A model generated the notes under the pieces. That model had not been told where the DNA came from. It did not search any database and saw only the letters and a program-made list of their open reading frames with translations. From positions 93,610 through 157,609 of the forward strand of contig NZ_ANAC01000022.1 in the NCBI RefSeq assembly GCF_000341225.1: a stretch of DNA of 64,000 nucleotides, given 5' to 3'. Of the stretch, positions 45,118 through 55,562 are shown in pieces (position 1 is the stretch's first letter; each line of letters begins with the position of its first letter). The position numbers and the translations under genes are program-made. The stretch comes from Nocardiopsis alba DSM 43377 (GTDB taxonomy: Bacteria > Actinomycetota > Actinomycetes > Streptosporangiales > Streptosporangiaceae).

Positions 45118-46442
45118 CGGTTCCCTCCCTCTTCTTCCGTGATGGTCGGCCGGTCCGCCCAGACGGTGGACCTGGAGTGGTCGAAGGGGCAGCCGCCCTT
45201 CTCGTAGTGGTCGACGTACTCCTGGCGGAAGTACTTGATCGACGACATGACGGGGCTGGTGGCACCGTCGCCCAGAGCGCAGAACGAGCGGCCGAGCAGG
45301 TTGTCGCAGATGTCCAGGAGCTTGTCGATGTCGGCCTCGGTGCCCTCGCCCCGCTCCAGACGGTCCAGGACCTGGACCATCCAGAAGTTGCCCTCGCGGC
45401 AGGGGGTGCACTTGCCGCAGGACTCGTGGGCGTAGAAGGCGATCCACCGACCGACGGCGCGCACCACGCAGGTGGTCTCGTCGAAGATCTGGAGGGCGCG
45501 GGTGCCGAGCATCGAACCGGCGGCGCCCACCGACTCGAAGTCGAGCGGGGTGTCCAGGTGCTCCTCGGTGAAGATCGGCGTCGACGAGCCGCCCGGGGTC
45601 CAGAACTTGAGCCGGTGCCCGGAGCGGATGCCGCCCGCCATGTCCAGGAGCTCGCGCAACGTGATGCCGAGCGGCGCCTCGTACTGGCCGGGGTTCGTGA
45701 CGTGCCCGGACAGGGAGAAGAAGCCGAACCCGGCGGACTTCTCGGTGCCCATGGAGGTGAACCACTCGGCCCCGTTGGCGACGATGCCCGGGACGCTGGC
45801 GATGGACTCGACGTTGTTCACCACGGTGGGCGAGGCGTAGAGTCCGGCCACGGCGGGGAACGGCGGCTTGAGGCGGGGCTGGCCCCGGTAGCCCTCCAGG
45901 GAGTCCAGGAGGGCGGTCTCCTCACCGCAGATGTAGGCGCCGGCGCCGGCGTGCACGACCACGTCGAGGTCGAAGCCGGTGCCCAGGATGTTCTTGCCGA
46001 GCAGCCCGGCCTCATAGGCCTCGGCCACCGCCTTGCGCAGACGGCGGATGACGTGGACGACCTCGCCCCGCACATAGATGAAGGCCTGCTGCGACTTGAT
46101 CGCGTAGGAGGCGATCGCGACGCCCTCCACCAACACGTGCGGGTTGGCGAGCATGAGCGGGATGTCCTTGCAGGTACCCGGCTCGGACTCGTCGGCGTTG
46201 ACCACGAGGTAGCGCGGGTTGGGGTTGTCCTTGGGCAGGAACCCCCACTTCATCCCGGTCGGGAAGCCCGCGCCGCCGCGGCCGCGAAGGCCGGACGCCT
46301 TGACCAGATCGACGATGGAGTCGGGCTCCATGGTCAGGGCCTTGCGCAGCGCCTCGTAGCCGCCGGTGGCCCGGTAGCCGTCGTAGGTGAAGGAGTCGGG
46401 ACGATCCCAGTTCTCGGACAGGATCGGGGTCAGGGTGGTCAC
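45114..46442 (-). CDS. nuoF: NADH dehydrogenase I, subunit F
   Basis: 442 residues. FMN site [20 protein letters not shown] site [19 protein letters not shown] and [4Fe-4S] ligands [12 protein letters not shown] are all intact. This is where NADH is oxidised. GTG start overlapping the nuoE stop by 4 nt. Confidence 0.98.
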   Translation of the reverse strand: MTTLTPILSENWDRPDSFTYDGYRATGGYEALRKALTMEPDSIVDLVKASGLRGRGGAGFPTGMKWGFLPKDNPNPRYLVVNADESEPGTCKDIPLMLANPHVLVEGVAIASYAIKSQQAFIYVRGEVVHVIRRLRKAVAEAYEAGLLGKNILGTGFDLDVVVHAGAGAYICGEETALLDSLEGYRGQPRLKPPFPAVAGLYASPTVVNNVESIASVPGIVANGAEWFTSMGTEKSAGFGFFSLSGHVTNPGQYEAPLGITLRELLDMAGGIRSGHRLKFWTPGGSSTPIFTEEHLDTPLDFESVGAAGSMLGTRALQIFDETTCVVRAVGRWIAFYAHESCGKCTPCREGNFWMVQVLDRLERGEGTEADIDKLLDICDNLLGRSFCALGDGATSPVMSSIKYFRQEYVDHYEKGGCPFDHSRSTVWADRPTITEEEGGNR

Positions 46443-47197
46443 TTCGCGCCCTCCTCACCCTGGCTCGGGGAAGGGAGGTCGTTCGGGTCCGGCGCCGTCC
46501 AACCGTTGCGCCGGGCCAGTTCGAGACCGGCCAGCGACGGGGCCGCCGCCTGGACGCCCTCGCCGGCGCGTCCGTCGTCGAACCCGGCGAGCACGCGCGA
46601 GGCCTGCTTCCAGGTGCACAGGCTCGCGGGGCCGCGGGTGGGCGCGACGTCCGCGCCCAGACGCAGGTCGTCGACCAGACGCTTGGCGGTGGCGGGGGTC
46701 TGGTTGTCGAAGAACTCCCAGTTGACCATCACCACGGGGGCGAAGTCGCAGGCCGCGTTGCACTCCACGTGCTCCAGCGTGACCTTGCCGTCCTCGGTGG
46801 TCTCGCCGTTGGCCAGGTCCAGGTGCTCCTTGAGGGCGGAGAAGATCTCGTCTCCGCCCATCACCGCGCACAGGGTGTTGGTGCACACGCCCACCTGGTA
46901 GTCGCCGCCCGGACGGCGGCGGTACATGGTGTAGAAGGTCGCGACCGCGTTGACCTCGGCCTGCGTGATGCCCAACTGGTCGGCGCAGAATCGCATCCCG
47001 GCCTTGCTGACGTGCCCCTCCTCGGCCTGCACCAGGTGCAGGAGCGGGAGCAGCGCCGAGCGCGGCTTCGGGTAGCGGCTGATGATCTCCTTGGCGTCCT
47101 GTTCCAGTCTGGCCACCACCTCGTCGGTGAAGACCTCGACCGTCTCGTCCGGTCCGCCGTCGAGACCCCTGTTCTCGGGTCCGTTGTGCTCGCTCAC
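46439..47197 (-). CDS. nuoE: NADH dehydrogenase I, subunit E
   Basis: 252 residues. Thioredoxin-like [2Fe-2S] domain with Cys motifs [11 protein letters not shown] and [10 protein letters not shown]. The C-terminal 75 residues (after [14 protein letters not shown]) go beyond the usual 165-residue NuoE. GTG at 47197 overlaps the nuoD stop by 4 nt and gives an acidic N-terminus [14 protein letters not shown] before the conserved helices. Confidence 0.95.
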   Translation of the reverse strand: MSEHNGPENRGLDGGPDETVEVFTDEVVARLEQDAKEIISRYPKPRSALLPLLHLVQAEEGHVSKAGMRFCADQLGITQAEVNAVATFYTMYRRRPGGDYQVGVCTNTLCAVMGGDEIFSALKEHLDLANGETTEDGKVTLEHVECNAACDFAPVVMVNWEFFDNQTPATAKRLVDDLRLGADVAPTRGPASLCTWKQASRVLAGFDDGRAGEGVQAAAPSLAGLELARRNGWTAPDPNDLPSPSQGEEGAK

Positions 47198-48489
47198 CGG
47201 TCCACGCCTCCCATCACCGGGTCGATACTGGCCACGGCCGCAATGACGTCGGCCACCGTCCCGCCCTCGCACATGGCGGCGACGGCCTGGAGGTGGGTGA
47301 ACGACGGGTCGCGGAAGTGGACGCGGTAGGGACGGGTGCCCCCGTCGCTGACGGCGTAGCAGCCGAGCTCGCCCTTGGCGCTCTCCACGGCCGCGTACGC
47401 CTGGCCGGCCGGGACCCGGAAGCCCTCGGTGACCAACTTGAAGTGGTGGATGAGCGCCTCCATCGAGCCGCTCATGATGTGCGCGATGTGGTCGGGCGAG
47501 TTGCCCAGACCGTCCGGGCCCAGCGCCAACTTGGCCGGCCAGCCGATCTTGGCGTCCTCGATCATCACCGGTCCGGGTTCGAGCCGGTCCAGGCACTGCT
47601 CGATGATCTTGAGGCTCTCCTCCATCTCGGCGATGCGCACCCGGTAACGCGCGTACACGTCGCCGCCGTCGGAGACCGGCACGTCGAACTCGTAGTTCTC
47701 GTAGCCGCAGTAGGGCTTGGCCTTGCGCAGGTCCCAGGCCAGACCGGAGGCGCGCACCAGGGGCCCGGTGATCCCGAGCGCCATGCAACCGGGCAGGTTG
47801 AGGTAGGCGACGTCCTTGGTACGGGCCAGGTAGAGCGGGTTCTCGTCCAGGAGCTTGCGCATGATCTTGATGCGCTCGGGCATCTCCTTCAGCAGCTCCC
47901 GGACCTTGCCGACCGCGCCGGGCGGCAGGTCCTGGGCCACGCCGCCGGGGCGCACGTAGGCGTGGTTCATCCTCAGGCCCGTGACGAGCTCGAAGATGTC
48001 CAGGATCATCTCGCGCTCACGGAAGCCGTTGGTCATCACCGTGGTGGCGCCCAGCTCCATGCCGAAGGTCGCCATGGCCACGAAGTGCGAGGCCATCCGG
48101 TTCAGCTCCATGAGCATGACGCGGATGACGCTGGCGCGTTCGGGGATCCGGTCGGTGATCCCGAGCAGCTTCTCGACCGCCAGGCAGTACGCCGTCTCGT
48201 TGAAGAGCGGCGTCAGGTAGTCCATGCGAGTGACGAACGTGGTGCCCTGCGTCCACGTCCGGTACTCCATGTTCTTCTCGATACCGGTGTGCAGGTAACC
48301 GATGCCGACACGGGCCTCGGTGCAGGTCTCGCCGTCCAGGGTGAGGATCAGCCGGAGCACCCCGTGCGTGGACGGGTGCTGCGGACCCATGTTGACGACG
48401 AGACGTTCGGCGCTGCTGCCCTGGGCCTTCTCGACGACGTCGTCCCAGTCCCCACCGGAGGCGTCGATGTAGTCCTCGGTGACGGTCAT
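47194..48489 (-). CDS. nuoD: NADH dehydrogenase I, subunit D
   Basis: 431 residues. [31 protein letters not shown] (quinone-binding His/Tyr area) and the C-terminal [19 protein letters not shown] ... DPVMGGVDR are family signatures. Forms the quinone-reduction site with NuoB and NuoH. Confidence 0.98.
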   Translation of the reverse strand: MTVTEDYIDASGGDWDDVVEKAQGSSAERLVVNMGPQHPSTHGVLRLILTLDGETCTEARVGIGYLHTGIEKNMEYRTWTQGTTFVTRMDYLTPLFNETAYCLAVEKLLGITDRIPERASVIRVMLMELNRMASHFVAMATFGMELGATTVMTNGFREREMILDIFELVTGLRMNHAYVRPGGVAQDLPPGAVGKVRELLKEMPERIKIMRKLLDENPLYLARTKDVAYLNLPGCMALGITGPLVRASGLAWDLRKAKPYCGYENYEFDVPVSDGGDVYARYRVRIAEMEESLKIIEQCLDRLEPGPVMIEDAKIGWPAKLALGPDGLGNSPDHIAHIMSGSMEALIHHFKLVTEGFRVPAGQAYAAVESAKGELGCYAVSDGGTRPYRVHFRDPSFTHLQAVAAMCEGGTVADVIAAVASIDPVMGGVDR

Positions 48490-48544
48490 GCCGTGCCTCC
48501 CTTCTGGATGGCCCTTCGAATGGCTGGTGCGGTGTCCGTGCGGG

Positions 48545-49291
48545 TCACTTGTAGGACCGCCGCTCGTCCGGCGGGGGCACGGTGGCGCCCCGGTACTCGA
48601 CGGGGATGCCGCCCAGCGGGTAGTCCTTGCGCTGCGGGTGGCCGTGCCAGTCGTCGGGCATCTGGATACGGGTCAGCGCGGGGTGGCCGTCGAAGACCAT
48701 CCCGAAGAAGTCCCAGGCCTCGCGCTCGTGCCAGTCGTTGGTCGGGTAGACCGAGACGATCGACGGCAGGTGCGGGTCGGCGTCGGGACAGGTCGTCTCG
48801 ACCCGGATCTCGCTGTTGTGGGTGATCGACCGGAAGTGATAGACCGCGTGCAGTTCGCGCCCGGTCTGCTCGGGGAAGTGCACGCCGACGACGCCGGTGC
48901 ACAGTTCGTAGCGCAGGGCGGGGTCGTCGCGCAGGACGCGGGCCAACTCCAGGAGCCCCTCGCGGCGCACGTGGAAGGTGATCTCCCCCCGGTCCACCTC
49001 GACACGTTCGACGTCGTCCGCCCGCTCCAGGGCGTTCAGCGCCGCCTCCAGGTCGTCCGCGACCCGGTCGAAGTCGGCCGTACGGGGGTCGTCGGGGTCG
49101 GTGAAGGGGCGCTGGCTCCGGACGGGAGCGCTCCCCCTGACCTGGAGACCGCCGAAGCCGGAGGTGTCGCCCGTGGTCCCGGCGCCGAACATGCCGGTAC
49201 GCCTGATCGGCGCGGCCAGGCGTTCACGTCCGCGCTGGTCCGGCAGGTTCGCCGCCGCCTCGTCGCGCTCGCGCTCGTTCTCGTTGCTCAT
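48545..49291 (-). CDS. nuoC: NADH dehydrogenase I, subunit C
   Basis: 248 residues; core about residues 90-235 with [20 protein letters not shown] and [30 protein letters not shown], the conserved NuoC signature. The first 80 residues are a charged, non-conserved extension. Standalone NuoC (not fused to NuoD). Confidence 0.96.
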   Translation of the reverse strand: MSNENERERDEAAANLPDQRGRERLAAPIRRTGMFGAGTTGDTSGFGGLQVRGSAPVRSQRPFTDPDDPRTADFDRVADDLEAALNALERADDVERVEVDRGEITFHVRREGLLELARVLRDDPALRYELCTGVVGVHFPEQTGRELHAVYHFRSITHNSEIRVETTCPDADPHLPSIVSVYPTNDWHEREAWDFFGMVFDGHPALTRIQMPDDWHGHPQRKDYPLGGIPVEYRGATVPPPDERRSYK

Positions 49292-49292
49292 G

Positions 49293-49838
49293 TCAGTCCT
49301 TGGTCACCAGGGGCAGGGAACGGCGGAGCATACGCTCCTCGGTCTCGGTGATCTCCTGCTCACGGTGGGCACCGAGCTTGGTGTTCTGCACCTTGTCGTG
49401 GAGCTTGAGCACGGCGTCCAGGAACATCTCCGGCCTGGGCGGACAGCCCGGCAGGTAGATGTCGACAGGGACGATGTGGTCCACGCCCTGGACGATCGCG
49501 TAGTTGTTGAACATGCCGCCGCTGGAGGCGCAGACGCCCATCGCGATGACCCACTTGGGTTCGGGCATCTGGTCGTAGATCTGGCGCAGGACGGGGGCCA
49601 TCTTCTGGCTCACGCGTCCGGCGACGACCATCAGGTCGGCCTGTCGCGGGGTGGCCCCGAACTTCTCCATGCCGAACCGGGCGAGGTCGTAGTGGGGGCC
49701 GCCGACCGCCATCATCTCGATGGCGCAGCAGGCCAGACCGAACGTGGCGGGCCACATGGAGGTCTTGCGCGCCAGGCCGACGACCTGTTCGACCGTGGTG
49801 AGCGCGACCCCTGCGGGTAGTTTCTCTTCGAGTCCCAT
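49293..49838 (-). CDS. nuoB: NADH dehydrogenase I, subunit B
   Basis: 181 residues. [4Fe-4S] cluster N2 ligands lie in [29 protein letters not shown] and [10 protein letters not shown]2 donates electrons to the quinone. ATG start. Confidence 0.98.
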   Translation of the reverse strand: MGLEEKLPAGVALTTVEQVVGLARKTSMWPATFGLACCAIEMMAVGGPHYDLARFGMEKFGATPRQADLMVVAGRVSQKMAPVLRQIYDQMPEPKWVIAMGVCASSGGMFNNYAIVQGVDHIVPVDIYLPGCPPRPEMFLDAVLKLHDKVQNTKLGAHREQEITETEERMLRRSLPLVTKD

Positions 49839-49902
49839 CAGCTTCGGACCTCCTCCGGGCCGGACTGCCGTGTCTGTGTTGCCTGGGGGCGGGGCGTGCG
49901 GG

Positions 49903-50262
49903 TCAGTCCCATTCGAGGCCTCCTCGGCGCCATTCGTAGGCGTAGGCGATGGAGACGTTCACCAGGAAGAGGATGATCGCGATCAGGCCGAACCATCCGA
50001 GGGCGTCGAAGTGGATCGCCCACGGGATGAGGAAGATGATCTCGATGTCGAAGACGATGAACATCATGGCCGTCATGTAGTACTTGACGGTGAAACGCCC
50101 GCCGCCCGCGGGCTGCGGTGTGGGCTCGATACCGCACTCGTAGGCCTGCATCTTGGCGCGGTTGTAGCGCTTGGGCCCGACCACGGCGCCGACGACCATC
50201 GACACGACGACGAAGGCGGCGCCGATTCCGCCGAGCACGAGTATCGGTGTGTACAACTCCAC
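49903..50262 (-). CDS. nuoA: NADH dehydrogenase I, subunit A
   Basis: 119 residues, three membrane helices; YECGIEPTP (with the conserved Cys-Gly-Ile) and the [11 protein letters not shown] motif are diagnostic. GTG start at 50262 with GGAGGAGG upstream. First gene of the fourteen-gene nuoA-N operon, all on the minus strand down to nuoN; a candidate Rex operator lies about 50 bp upstream. Confidence 0.97.
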   Translation of the reverse strand: MELYTPILVLGGIGAAFVVVSMVVGAVVGPKRYNRAKMQAYECGIEPTPQPAGGGRFTVKYYMTAMMFIVFDIEIIFLIPWAIHFDALGWFGLIAIILFLVNVSIAYAYEWRRGGLEWD

Positions 50263-50500
50263 GGCTCACCCTCCTCCGCTGAACGACCCGTCGGGCTGCG
50301 CGACCGACAGTCTTGTGAACGGTTTCACGTGCTTGTCCCGAATTCCTTGTGGTTGCGGCGAAGACCCTTTCGGGACGCCGAAGGGATCTCCACCGCACGG
50401 TATTTTCGACTCGCCGTTCCGTTTGCCCGATTCGTCGCTTTTCAGCGCCGACAGCGAACACTTCGGCTCATGGCGGTTTCTTCTTCTTTTCGGGCGTCGA
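50263..50500. promoter_or_regulatory. nuo promoter region with imperfect Rex operator
   Basis: The intergenic region between the prenyl reductase and nuoA. At 50313-50330 the sequence TTGTGAACGGTTTCACGT matches the Rex consensus TTGTGAA-N4-TTCACAA at 12 of its 14 defined positions. Rex is the redox repressor that senses NADH/NAD+ and is known to control nuo in Streptomyces. A small imperfect hairpin (about 50365-50385) may end the prenyl reductase transcript. Confidence 0.7.
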
Positions 50501-51805
50501 TCAGGCCGCGGGCGCCATACGGCTCAACCCGTTGATGACCCGGTCCATGGCGTCGCCCTTGCTCGGTTCGGTGAGATTGGCGAGCATCTTCAGCACGAAC
50601 TTCATGAGGGTGCGCCGGCGGAGCCCGTACTTGGTCGCGTACTTCATGAACTCGGGCTGGCCGATGACCTTCACGAAGTAGCGACCCAGGGTGTAGTAGC
50701 CGCCGTAGGTGTCGGCGAGGACGTCCGGGTAGCGCAGCAGCGCGCGCTCCCTGGTCTGCTGGGTGGTCCGGCCGTGCGCCTGCACGATCACGTCGGCCGC
50801 GATCTGACCGGCCTCCATCGCGTAGGCGATGCCCTCCCCGTTGAAGGGGTTGACCATGCCGCCCGCGTCGCCGACCAGCATCAGTCCGCGCGAGTAGTGC
50901 GGAACCCGGTTGAAGCCCATCGGGAGCGCCGCGCCGCGGATGCCGCCCTTCTGGTTCTCCTCGGTGAAGCCCCACTCCTCCGGCATCGAGTCGGTCCACC
51001 TGCGCAGAAGCTTGCGGTAGTCCACGTCCTGGAAGGAGGAGGTGGAGTTGAGGATGCCCAGGCCGACGTTGCTGGTGCCGTCGCCGACACCGAAGACCCA
51101 GCCGTAGCCGGGCAGGAGGACGTCCTTGTCACCGCTGCGATCCCACAGCTCCAGCCAGGACTCCAGGTAGTCGTCGTCGTGCCGGGGACTCTCGAAGTAG
51201 GTGCGCACGGCCACGCCCAAGGGGCGGTCGTCGCGCTTGCGGATCCCCATGGCGACGGACAGGCGGGAGGAGTTGCCGTCGGCCGCCACGACCAGCGGCG
51301 CCCGGAAGGTCACGGGTTCGCGGTCGGCGTTCTTGGCCTGGACCCCGACGATGCGGTTGCTGCGCTCGTCCATGAGGGGTCCGGTGACGTTGGTGCGCTC
51401 CAGGAGCTTGGCCCCGGCGCCCTTGGCCCGCTCGACCAGGATCTGGTCGAAGTCGTACCGGGTGCGCACGAGGCCGTAACCCGGGTAGGCGGCCAGTTCG
51501 GGCCAGGGGAGTTCGAGGCGGACCCCGGCTCCGACGATGCGCAGGCCGTGGTTCTTGATCCAGCCCTCGTCCTCGAAGGTGACGCCCATCGCGGTGAGCT
51601 GCTTCACCGCCCGAGGGGTCAATCCGTCTCCACAGACCTTCTCCCGAGGGAAGGAGGTCTTCTCCAGCAGGAGAACGTCCAGGCCCGCCTGGGCCAGGTA
51701 GTAGGCGGTGGTGGAACCGGAGGGTCCGGCGCCGACGACGATGACGTCGGCGTCGTACTCGACCCTCTCTCGGCCTCTGGGAGAGGAGGTGGCTGTCTCG
51801 CTCAC
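50501..51805 (-). CDS. Geranylgeranyl reductase family protein, MenJ-like menaquinone prenyl reductase
   Basis: 434 residues. N-terminal FAD motif VIVVGAGPSGSTTAYYLAQAG, VCGDGLTPRAVKQL, and VGDAGGMVNPFNGEGIAYAMEAG are hallmarks of geranylgeranyl reductases. In actinobacteria the closest role is saturation of isoprene units of menaquinone (MenJ); the location between the demethylmenaquinone methyltransferase gene and nuoA fits. Alternative: archaeal-like lipid reductase, but this is unlikely here. ATG at 51805. A perfect Rex-like operator lies upstream. Confidence 0.85.
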   Translation of the reverse strand: MSETATSSPRGRERVEYDADVIVVGAGPSGSTTAYYLAQAGLDVLLLEKTSFPREKVCGDGLTPRAVKQLTAMGVTFEDEGWIKNHGLRIVGAGVRLELPWPELAAYPGYGLVRTRYDFDQILVERAKGAGAKLLERTNVTGPLMDERSNRIVGVQAKNADREPVTFRAPLVVAADGNSSRLSVAMGIRKRDDRPLGVAVRTYFESPRHDDDYLESWLELWDRSGDKDVLLPGYGWVFGVGDGTSNVGLGILNSTSSFQDVDYRKLLRRWTDSMPEEWGFTEENQKGGIRGAALPMGFNRVPHYSRGLMLVGDAGGMVNPFNGEGIAYAMEAGQIAADVIVQAHGRTTQQTRERALLRYPDVLADTYGGYYTLGRYFVKVIGQPEFMKYATKYGLRRRTLMKFVLKMLANLTEPSKGDAMDRVINGLSRMAPAA

Positions 51806-51942
51806 GGGTGGGTCCTCGACTACTCGCGCGGTCCTACCGTGGCGGGCCAGTGCGGGGTCGACCCGCTCACGGGGGGTGTTGTGGGTCGGTTTGGGACTTC
51901 CGACATATCCGACATGGGCCTTGTGTCATGCGACTCGTGTGC

Positions 51943-51960
51943 TTGTGAAGCACTTCACAA
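51943..51960. promoter_or_regulatory. Perfect Rex operator upstream of the MenJ-like gene
   Basis: TTGTGAAGCACTTCACAA matches TTGTGAA-N4-TTCACAA at all defined positions, with 8-bp perfect arms around CA. It lies 138 bp before the reductase ATG at 51805 and upstream of the nuo block. Strong evidence for redox control by Rex. Confidence 0.85.
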
Positions 51961-52127
51961 ACCACTTTCCCGAAGTCTAGACCCTTGGACGCGAAGAGGC
52001 GACCCCCGGGGGGCATTCTTCGGTAAATCGGATATAGCGCCCATAACCTCCGAAGCCACACCCGAAGTCACCATGAGTCACCGAAAGCGCAGCTCACGAC
52101 AACAGCAACCCCGAGAACAACACAAGA

Positions 52128-52157
52128 AGCCCCAAGGAACAAGGGTTCCTTGGGGCT
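52128..52157 (-). terminator. 13-bp hairpin terminator of menG
   Basis: Arms 52128-52140 and 52145-52157 around a four-base loop, followed on the minus strand by a T-rich tract (TTCTTGTGTTGTT). Classic intrinsic terminator. Confidence 0.9.
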
Positions 52158-52224
52158 CCGAGAACTTTAAGACTTTACGAGAAGAATTAAACCGACTGCG
52201 TACTATTGCGCACTATGTCGGATT

Positions 52225-52935
52225 TTACTTCTCTCGGAAGCCACGGTGGAGAGCCACCGTGCCGAGCGTCAGGTTCCGCCACGCGACCCGCGACCAGCCC
52301 GCGCCCTGGAGGTGGGTCGACAGCTCGGCCTGGTTCGGCCAGGCCATGATCGACTCCGACAGGTAGTCGTAGGCCTCGCTCCGACCGGAGAAGGCGCCCG
52401 CGATCCTCGGCAGGGCCGCCATCAGGTACGTCGAGTAGAGCCTGTCGACGAACTCCACCGGGATGTGGCTGAACTCGCAGATCACCAGACGGCCGCCGAC
52501 CTTGGTCACCCGGAACAGTTCCCGCAGCGCCTGGTCCACGTCGGCGACGTTGCGCAGGCCGAAGGAGATCGTCACCGCGTCGAAGGTCTCGTCCGCGAAG
52601 GGCAGGGAGAGGGCGTCCCCGGCCACGAAGGTCACCCCGCCGCGCGAGGCGCCGCCCCGACGGTGGGCGCCCTTGCCGAGCATGCCGAGCGAGAAGTCGC
52701 AGGCGATGACGCGGGCGCCCTTCTTGATGAAGGACTCCGAGGAGGTGCCGGTCCCCGCGGCCAGGTCCAGGACCAGCTCACCGCTGTGGGCGTCGACCGC
52801 GTCGACCACGGCGCGCCGCCAGACGCGGTCCTGGCCGAGCGAGATGACGTCGTTGACGAGGTCGTAGTTCTCTGCGATGCCATCGAACATCGCGGCGACG
52901 TCCTGAGGCTTCTTATCGAGCTTCGCGCGGGTCAT
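52225..52935 (-). CDS. menG: Demethylmenaquinone methyltransferase (UbiE/MenG)
   Basis: 236 residues. UbiE motifs: [29 protein letters not shown] (family start), [16 protein letters not shown] (SAM site), [26 protein letters not shown], and [10 protein letters not shown]. Catalyses the last step of menaquinone biosynthesis, C-methylation of demethylmenaquinone with S-adenosylmethionine. ATG at 52935. Terminator at 52128-52157. Confidence 0.95.
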   Translation of the reverse strand: MTRAKLDKKPQDVAAMFDGIAENYDLVNDVISLGQDRVWRRAVVDAVDAHSGELVLDLAAGTGTSSESFIKKGARVIACDFSLGMLGKGAHRRGGASRGGVTFVAGDALSLPFADETFDAVTISFGLRNVADVDQALRELFRVTKVGGRLVICEFSHIPVEFVDRLYSTYLMAALPRIAGAFSGRSEAYDYLSESIMAWPNQAELSTHLQGAGWSRVAWRNLTLGTVALHRGFREK

Positions 52936-52982
52936 GGCACCAGCCTAAGGGGGCCGGACCGGCACCCCGTCCCGCCCTCACC

Positions 52983-53861
52983 TCAGACCGGGAACTCACC
53001 GAACCAGAAGCCCTCCAGCAGAACCCGGGGCAGATGGTCCGAGCGCACGTCCATCCGATAGTCCGGCTCGTGCCGCGCGCGGTCGAGGGCCAGGGACGCC
53101 AGAGCGAGCAGCCCGAGCGGGAACGTTCCGGGCCCGGCGCCCTCCCCCGCCCGTGCGTGGAAGTCGTCGAACGCCTCCAGTCCGCGAACCAGGGTCCTCT
53201 CGAAGTCGTCCGGATCTCCTCCCAGGAACGCCCGGAACAGATCCAGCTCCGGAAAGGCCAGAAGGTCCAACTCGCGCGCGATCTCGGGCGAGGCGACCCG
53301 GCGGGAGTCCGACAGTTCCATGGCCTTGCGCAGGCACGGGACCATCCGGTCGTCCTCCTCGATGAGCGCCCGCAGAGCGTCGATCCAGGGAAGGAGGTAA
53401 CCGGGATAGCGGGCCTCACCCGACAGTGGCATCCTCCCCACATCGATACCCGCCAGATGACGGACCCTCTTCTCGTCCCGGCAGACCAGCGCCATGAGGA
53501 AGGTCCTCAGCCAGACGTGTCGATCCGCGACGACCAGGGGGCCGGGAGAGACCAGGACACGCTCCTCGTGCTCCACGGTCCACCGGACCTCGGAACCTCG
53601 GGGCACCGTGACCGCGGCGATGACGGCGTGATGGTACTGCGCGGCGAACGTCCAGGTCTCCCAGGTCTCCACCAACGTGCACTCGGGATCGGCCGCCAAC
53701 GCCTTCCGCGCCAGGTCGTACACGTCGGTGAGCCATCGGGCGGCCTCGGCCGGCGCCTCTTCGAGGAGCCGGGCGTAGCGGATCCTCACCTCCTCCAACG
53801 CCCTCACCTTCTCCTCGTCGACCACGACCGGGACCGACGATGTCCGAGGGACGAAGACCAT
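52983..53861 (-). CDS. Imm49-like immunity protein, divergent copy
   Basis: 292 residues, mostly alpha-helical, with the block order of the other two copies in this locus: a helix LVETWETWTFAAQYHHAVI (compare VVERRTWEAWVLAMQYQRAF), RTFLMALVCRDEKRVRHLAG (compare RAWTCRDFDYARFLAD) and a C-terminal end FWFGEFPV like WLDAFPV. Imm49 proteins neutralise polymorphic toxins; the assignment rests on this pattern and context. Sequence identity to the two near-identical copies is low, so this is an old duplication or separate acquisition. It may protect against a different toxin variant. The ATG at 53861 opens the last gene of the minus-strand toxin unit. Confidence 0.7.
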   Translation of the reverse strand: MVFVPRTSSVPVVVDEEKVRALEEVRIRYARLLEEAPAEAARWLTDVYDLARKALAADPECTLVETWETWTFAAQYHHAVIAAVTVPRGSEVRWTVEHEERVLVSPGPLVVADRHVWLRTFLMALVCRDEKRVRHLAGIDVGRMPLSGEARYPGYLLPWIDALRALIEEDDRMVPCLRKAMELSDSRRVASPEIARELDLLAFPELDLFRAFLGGDPDDFERTLVRGLEAFDDFHARAGEGAGPGTFPLGLLALASLALDRARHEPDYRMDVRSDHLPRVLLEGFWFGEFPV

Positions 53862-53903
53862 GACCTCACTCCTTGCTTCGATCGTGGGTGTTCGGAACCC
53901 GGG

Positions 53904-54625
53904 TCAGACGGGGAAGGCGTCGAGCCATCGCCCATCGAGGATGCCCTCGGGAAAGTAGTCGCTCTCGACCTCCAAGGAGACACCCTCGACCCGACCGTCC
54001 CGGACCAGACAGGCCATCCCCAACAACCCCACCGGCACGATCCCCCGCAACTGCCCCTTGGCCAGATCCGCAGCGGTGTACTCCCGATACGACTCCACCG
54101 CCCGCACCAACGCCTCGTTGAAACCATCCCCGTCTCAGGCGATCAGCCGACCCAACACCTCCATCTGCGGCACCGCCATCAACCCCGCGTAACCCGCCGC
54201 GAAAGAGGCCCGACCCGGATCCGCCAACTCACGAGCCTCTTCCAACAAAGCGCCCGCCCGCGGATCACCCTTCACAAAAGCCTGCAACACCTCCACCCAC
54301 GCATACGCGTCCCGCATGAAACGCGTCCCCTGACTCTCCCCCGCACTCCGCAACACCTCCACCGGAACATCCGCCAAGAACCGCGCATAATCGAAATCAC
54401 GACACGTCCACGCCCTGAACAACGCCCCCGCCCAAGAAGAAGCATTGAAGACAGAAATCAAAGGACGACTCGAAAGATTCCACACCCGATGATCGACCAT
54501 ACAATCCACACGGGACCCCGACTCCGCCATCGACACACGGAAGAACGCACGCTGATACTGCATCGCCAGAACCCACGCCTCCCACGTCCGCCGCTCAACA
54601 ACCCCCGGATCCACCACCAAAAACT
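53904..54625. repeat. Tandem direct repeat unit, immunity genes (copy 1 of 2)
   Basis: The bodies of two immunity genes align without indels at a constant offset of 937 bp (53904-54625 against 54841-55562). Identity is very high by eye over the 3' three-quarters, falling off sharply upstream where the N-terminal coding parts differ. Confidence 0.8.
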
Positions 54626-54776
54626 CCGAGGCCTTGTCGAAAAACCCATCTATGAGCCAGTGCATCCCCCCGACACCATCATCAAGCTCGGAGACACTTT
54701 CCTTCAACCAATCTTCATTGTATTGAATCTTCGACTCGGACACTCGACGAACAATCTCAGGCCTCTCAACACGCAT
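53904..54776 (-). pseudogene. Imm49-like immunity gene interrupted by an in-frame stop
   Basis: The frame from the ATG at 54776 (MRVERPEIVRRVSESKIQYN) gives 213 residues up to a TGA at 54135-54137 and continues in the same frame as a further 76-residue tail ending WLDAFPV and a stop at 53904-53906. At the TGA the intact paralogue has AGA (Arg); one base differs. The downstream part is otherwise preserved, so the mutation is recent or an assembly error. A truncated protein lacking about 25% of the C-terminus could still be produced. The region 53904-54625 is nearly identical to 54841-55562; the N-terminal 45 residues are not. Confidence 0.75.
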
Positions 54777-54840
54777 ACCTATTCTCCAATTCAATGCAAT
54801 GAAGCCATGCAAGTATCAAACCGAAATCAAAAACACAAGA

Positions 54841-55562
54841 TCAAACGGGGAAGGCGTCGAGCCATCGCCCATCGAGGATGCCCTCGGGAAAGTAGTCGCT
54901 CTCGACCTCCAAGGAGACACCCTCGACCCAACCGTCCCGGACCAGACAGGCCATCCCCAACAACTCCAACGGCACGATCCCCCGCAACTGCCCCTTGGCC
55001 AGATCCGCAGCGGTGTACTCCCGATACGACTCCAACGCCCGCACCAACGCCTCGTTGAAACCATCCCCGTCTCTGGCGATCAGCCGACCCAACACCTCCA
55101 TCTGCGGCACCGCCATCAACCCCGCGTAACCCGCCGCGAAAGAAGCCCGACCCGGATCCGCCAACTCACGAGCCTCCTCCAACAACACCCCTGCCCGCGG
55201 ATCGCCCTTCACGAAGGCCTGCAAAACCTCCACCCACACGTACGCGTCCCGCATGAAACGCGTCCCCTGACTCTCCCCCGCACTCCGCAACACCTCCACC
55301 GGAACATCCGCCAAGAACCGCGCATAATCGAAATCACGACACGTCCACGCCCTGAACAACGCCCCCGGCCAGTCACCGGCATTGAAAGCGGAGATCAAAG
55401 GACGACTCGAAAGATTCCACACCCGATGACCGACCAGACAATCCACACGGGACCCCGACTCCGCCATCGACACACGGAAGAACGCACGCTGATACTGCAT
55501 CGCCAGAACCCACGCCTCCCACGTCCGCCGCTCAACAACCCCCGGATCCACCACCAGAAAAT
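54841..55562. repeat. Tandem direct repeat unit, immunity genes (copy 2 of 2)
   Basis: Partner of the repeat at 53904-54625, with constant 937-bp offset. The sharp identity boundary near codon 55 suggests recombination or gene conversion confined to the shared body. Confidence 0.8.

Larger units (their letters stand above)
51806..52224. other. Intergenic region between MenJ-like and MenG genes
   Basis: 419 bp. Contains the Rex operator (51943-51960), the promoter of the reductase gene and, at 52128-52157, the terminator of the methyltransferase gene. It is less GC-rich than the flanking genes. No coding sequence supported. Confidence 0.6.

Noticed and set aside
45118..45765. Extension of the nuoG frame into nuoF
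   Set aside because: Upstream part is the out-of-frame reading of nuoF; the GTG at 45117 overlapping the nuoF stop and the conserved start of NuoG settle it.
50171..52366. 731-residue plus-strand frame across nuoA, prenyl reductase and menG
   Set aside because: Antisense shadow of three well-supported genes, generated by GC-rich codon bias.
54135..54137. TGA read as selenocysteine or as a programmed stop
   Set aside because: The intact paralogue has Arg, not Cys, at this position, and no SECIS-like hairpin is apparent after the TGA.
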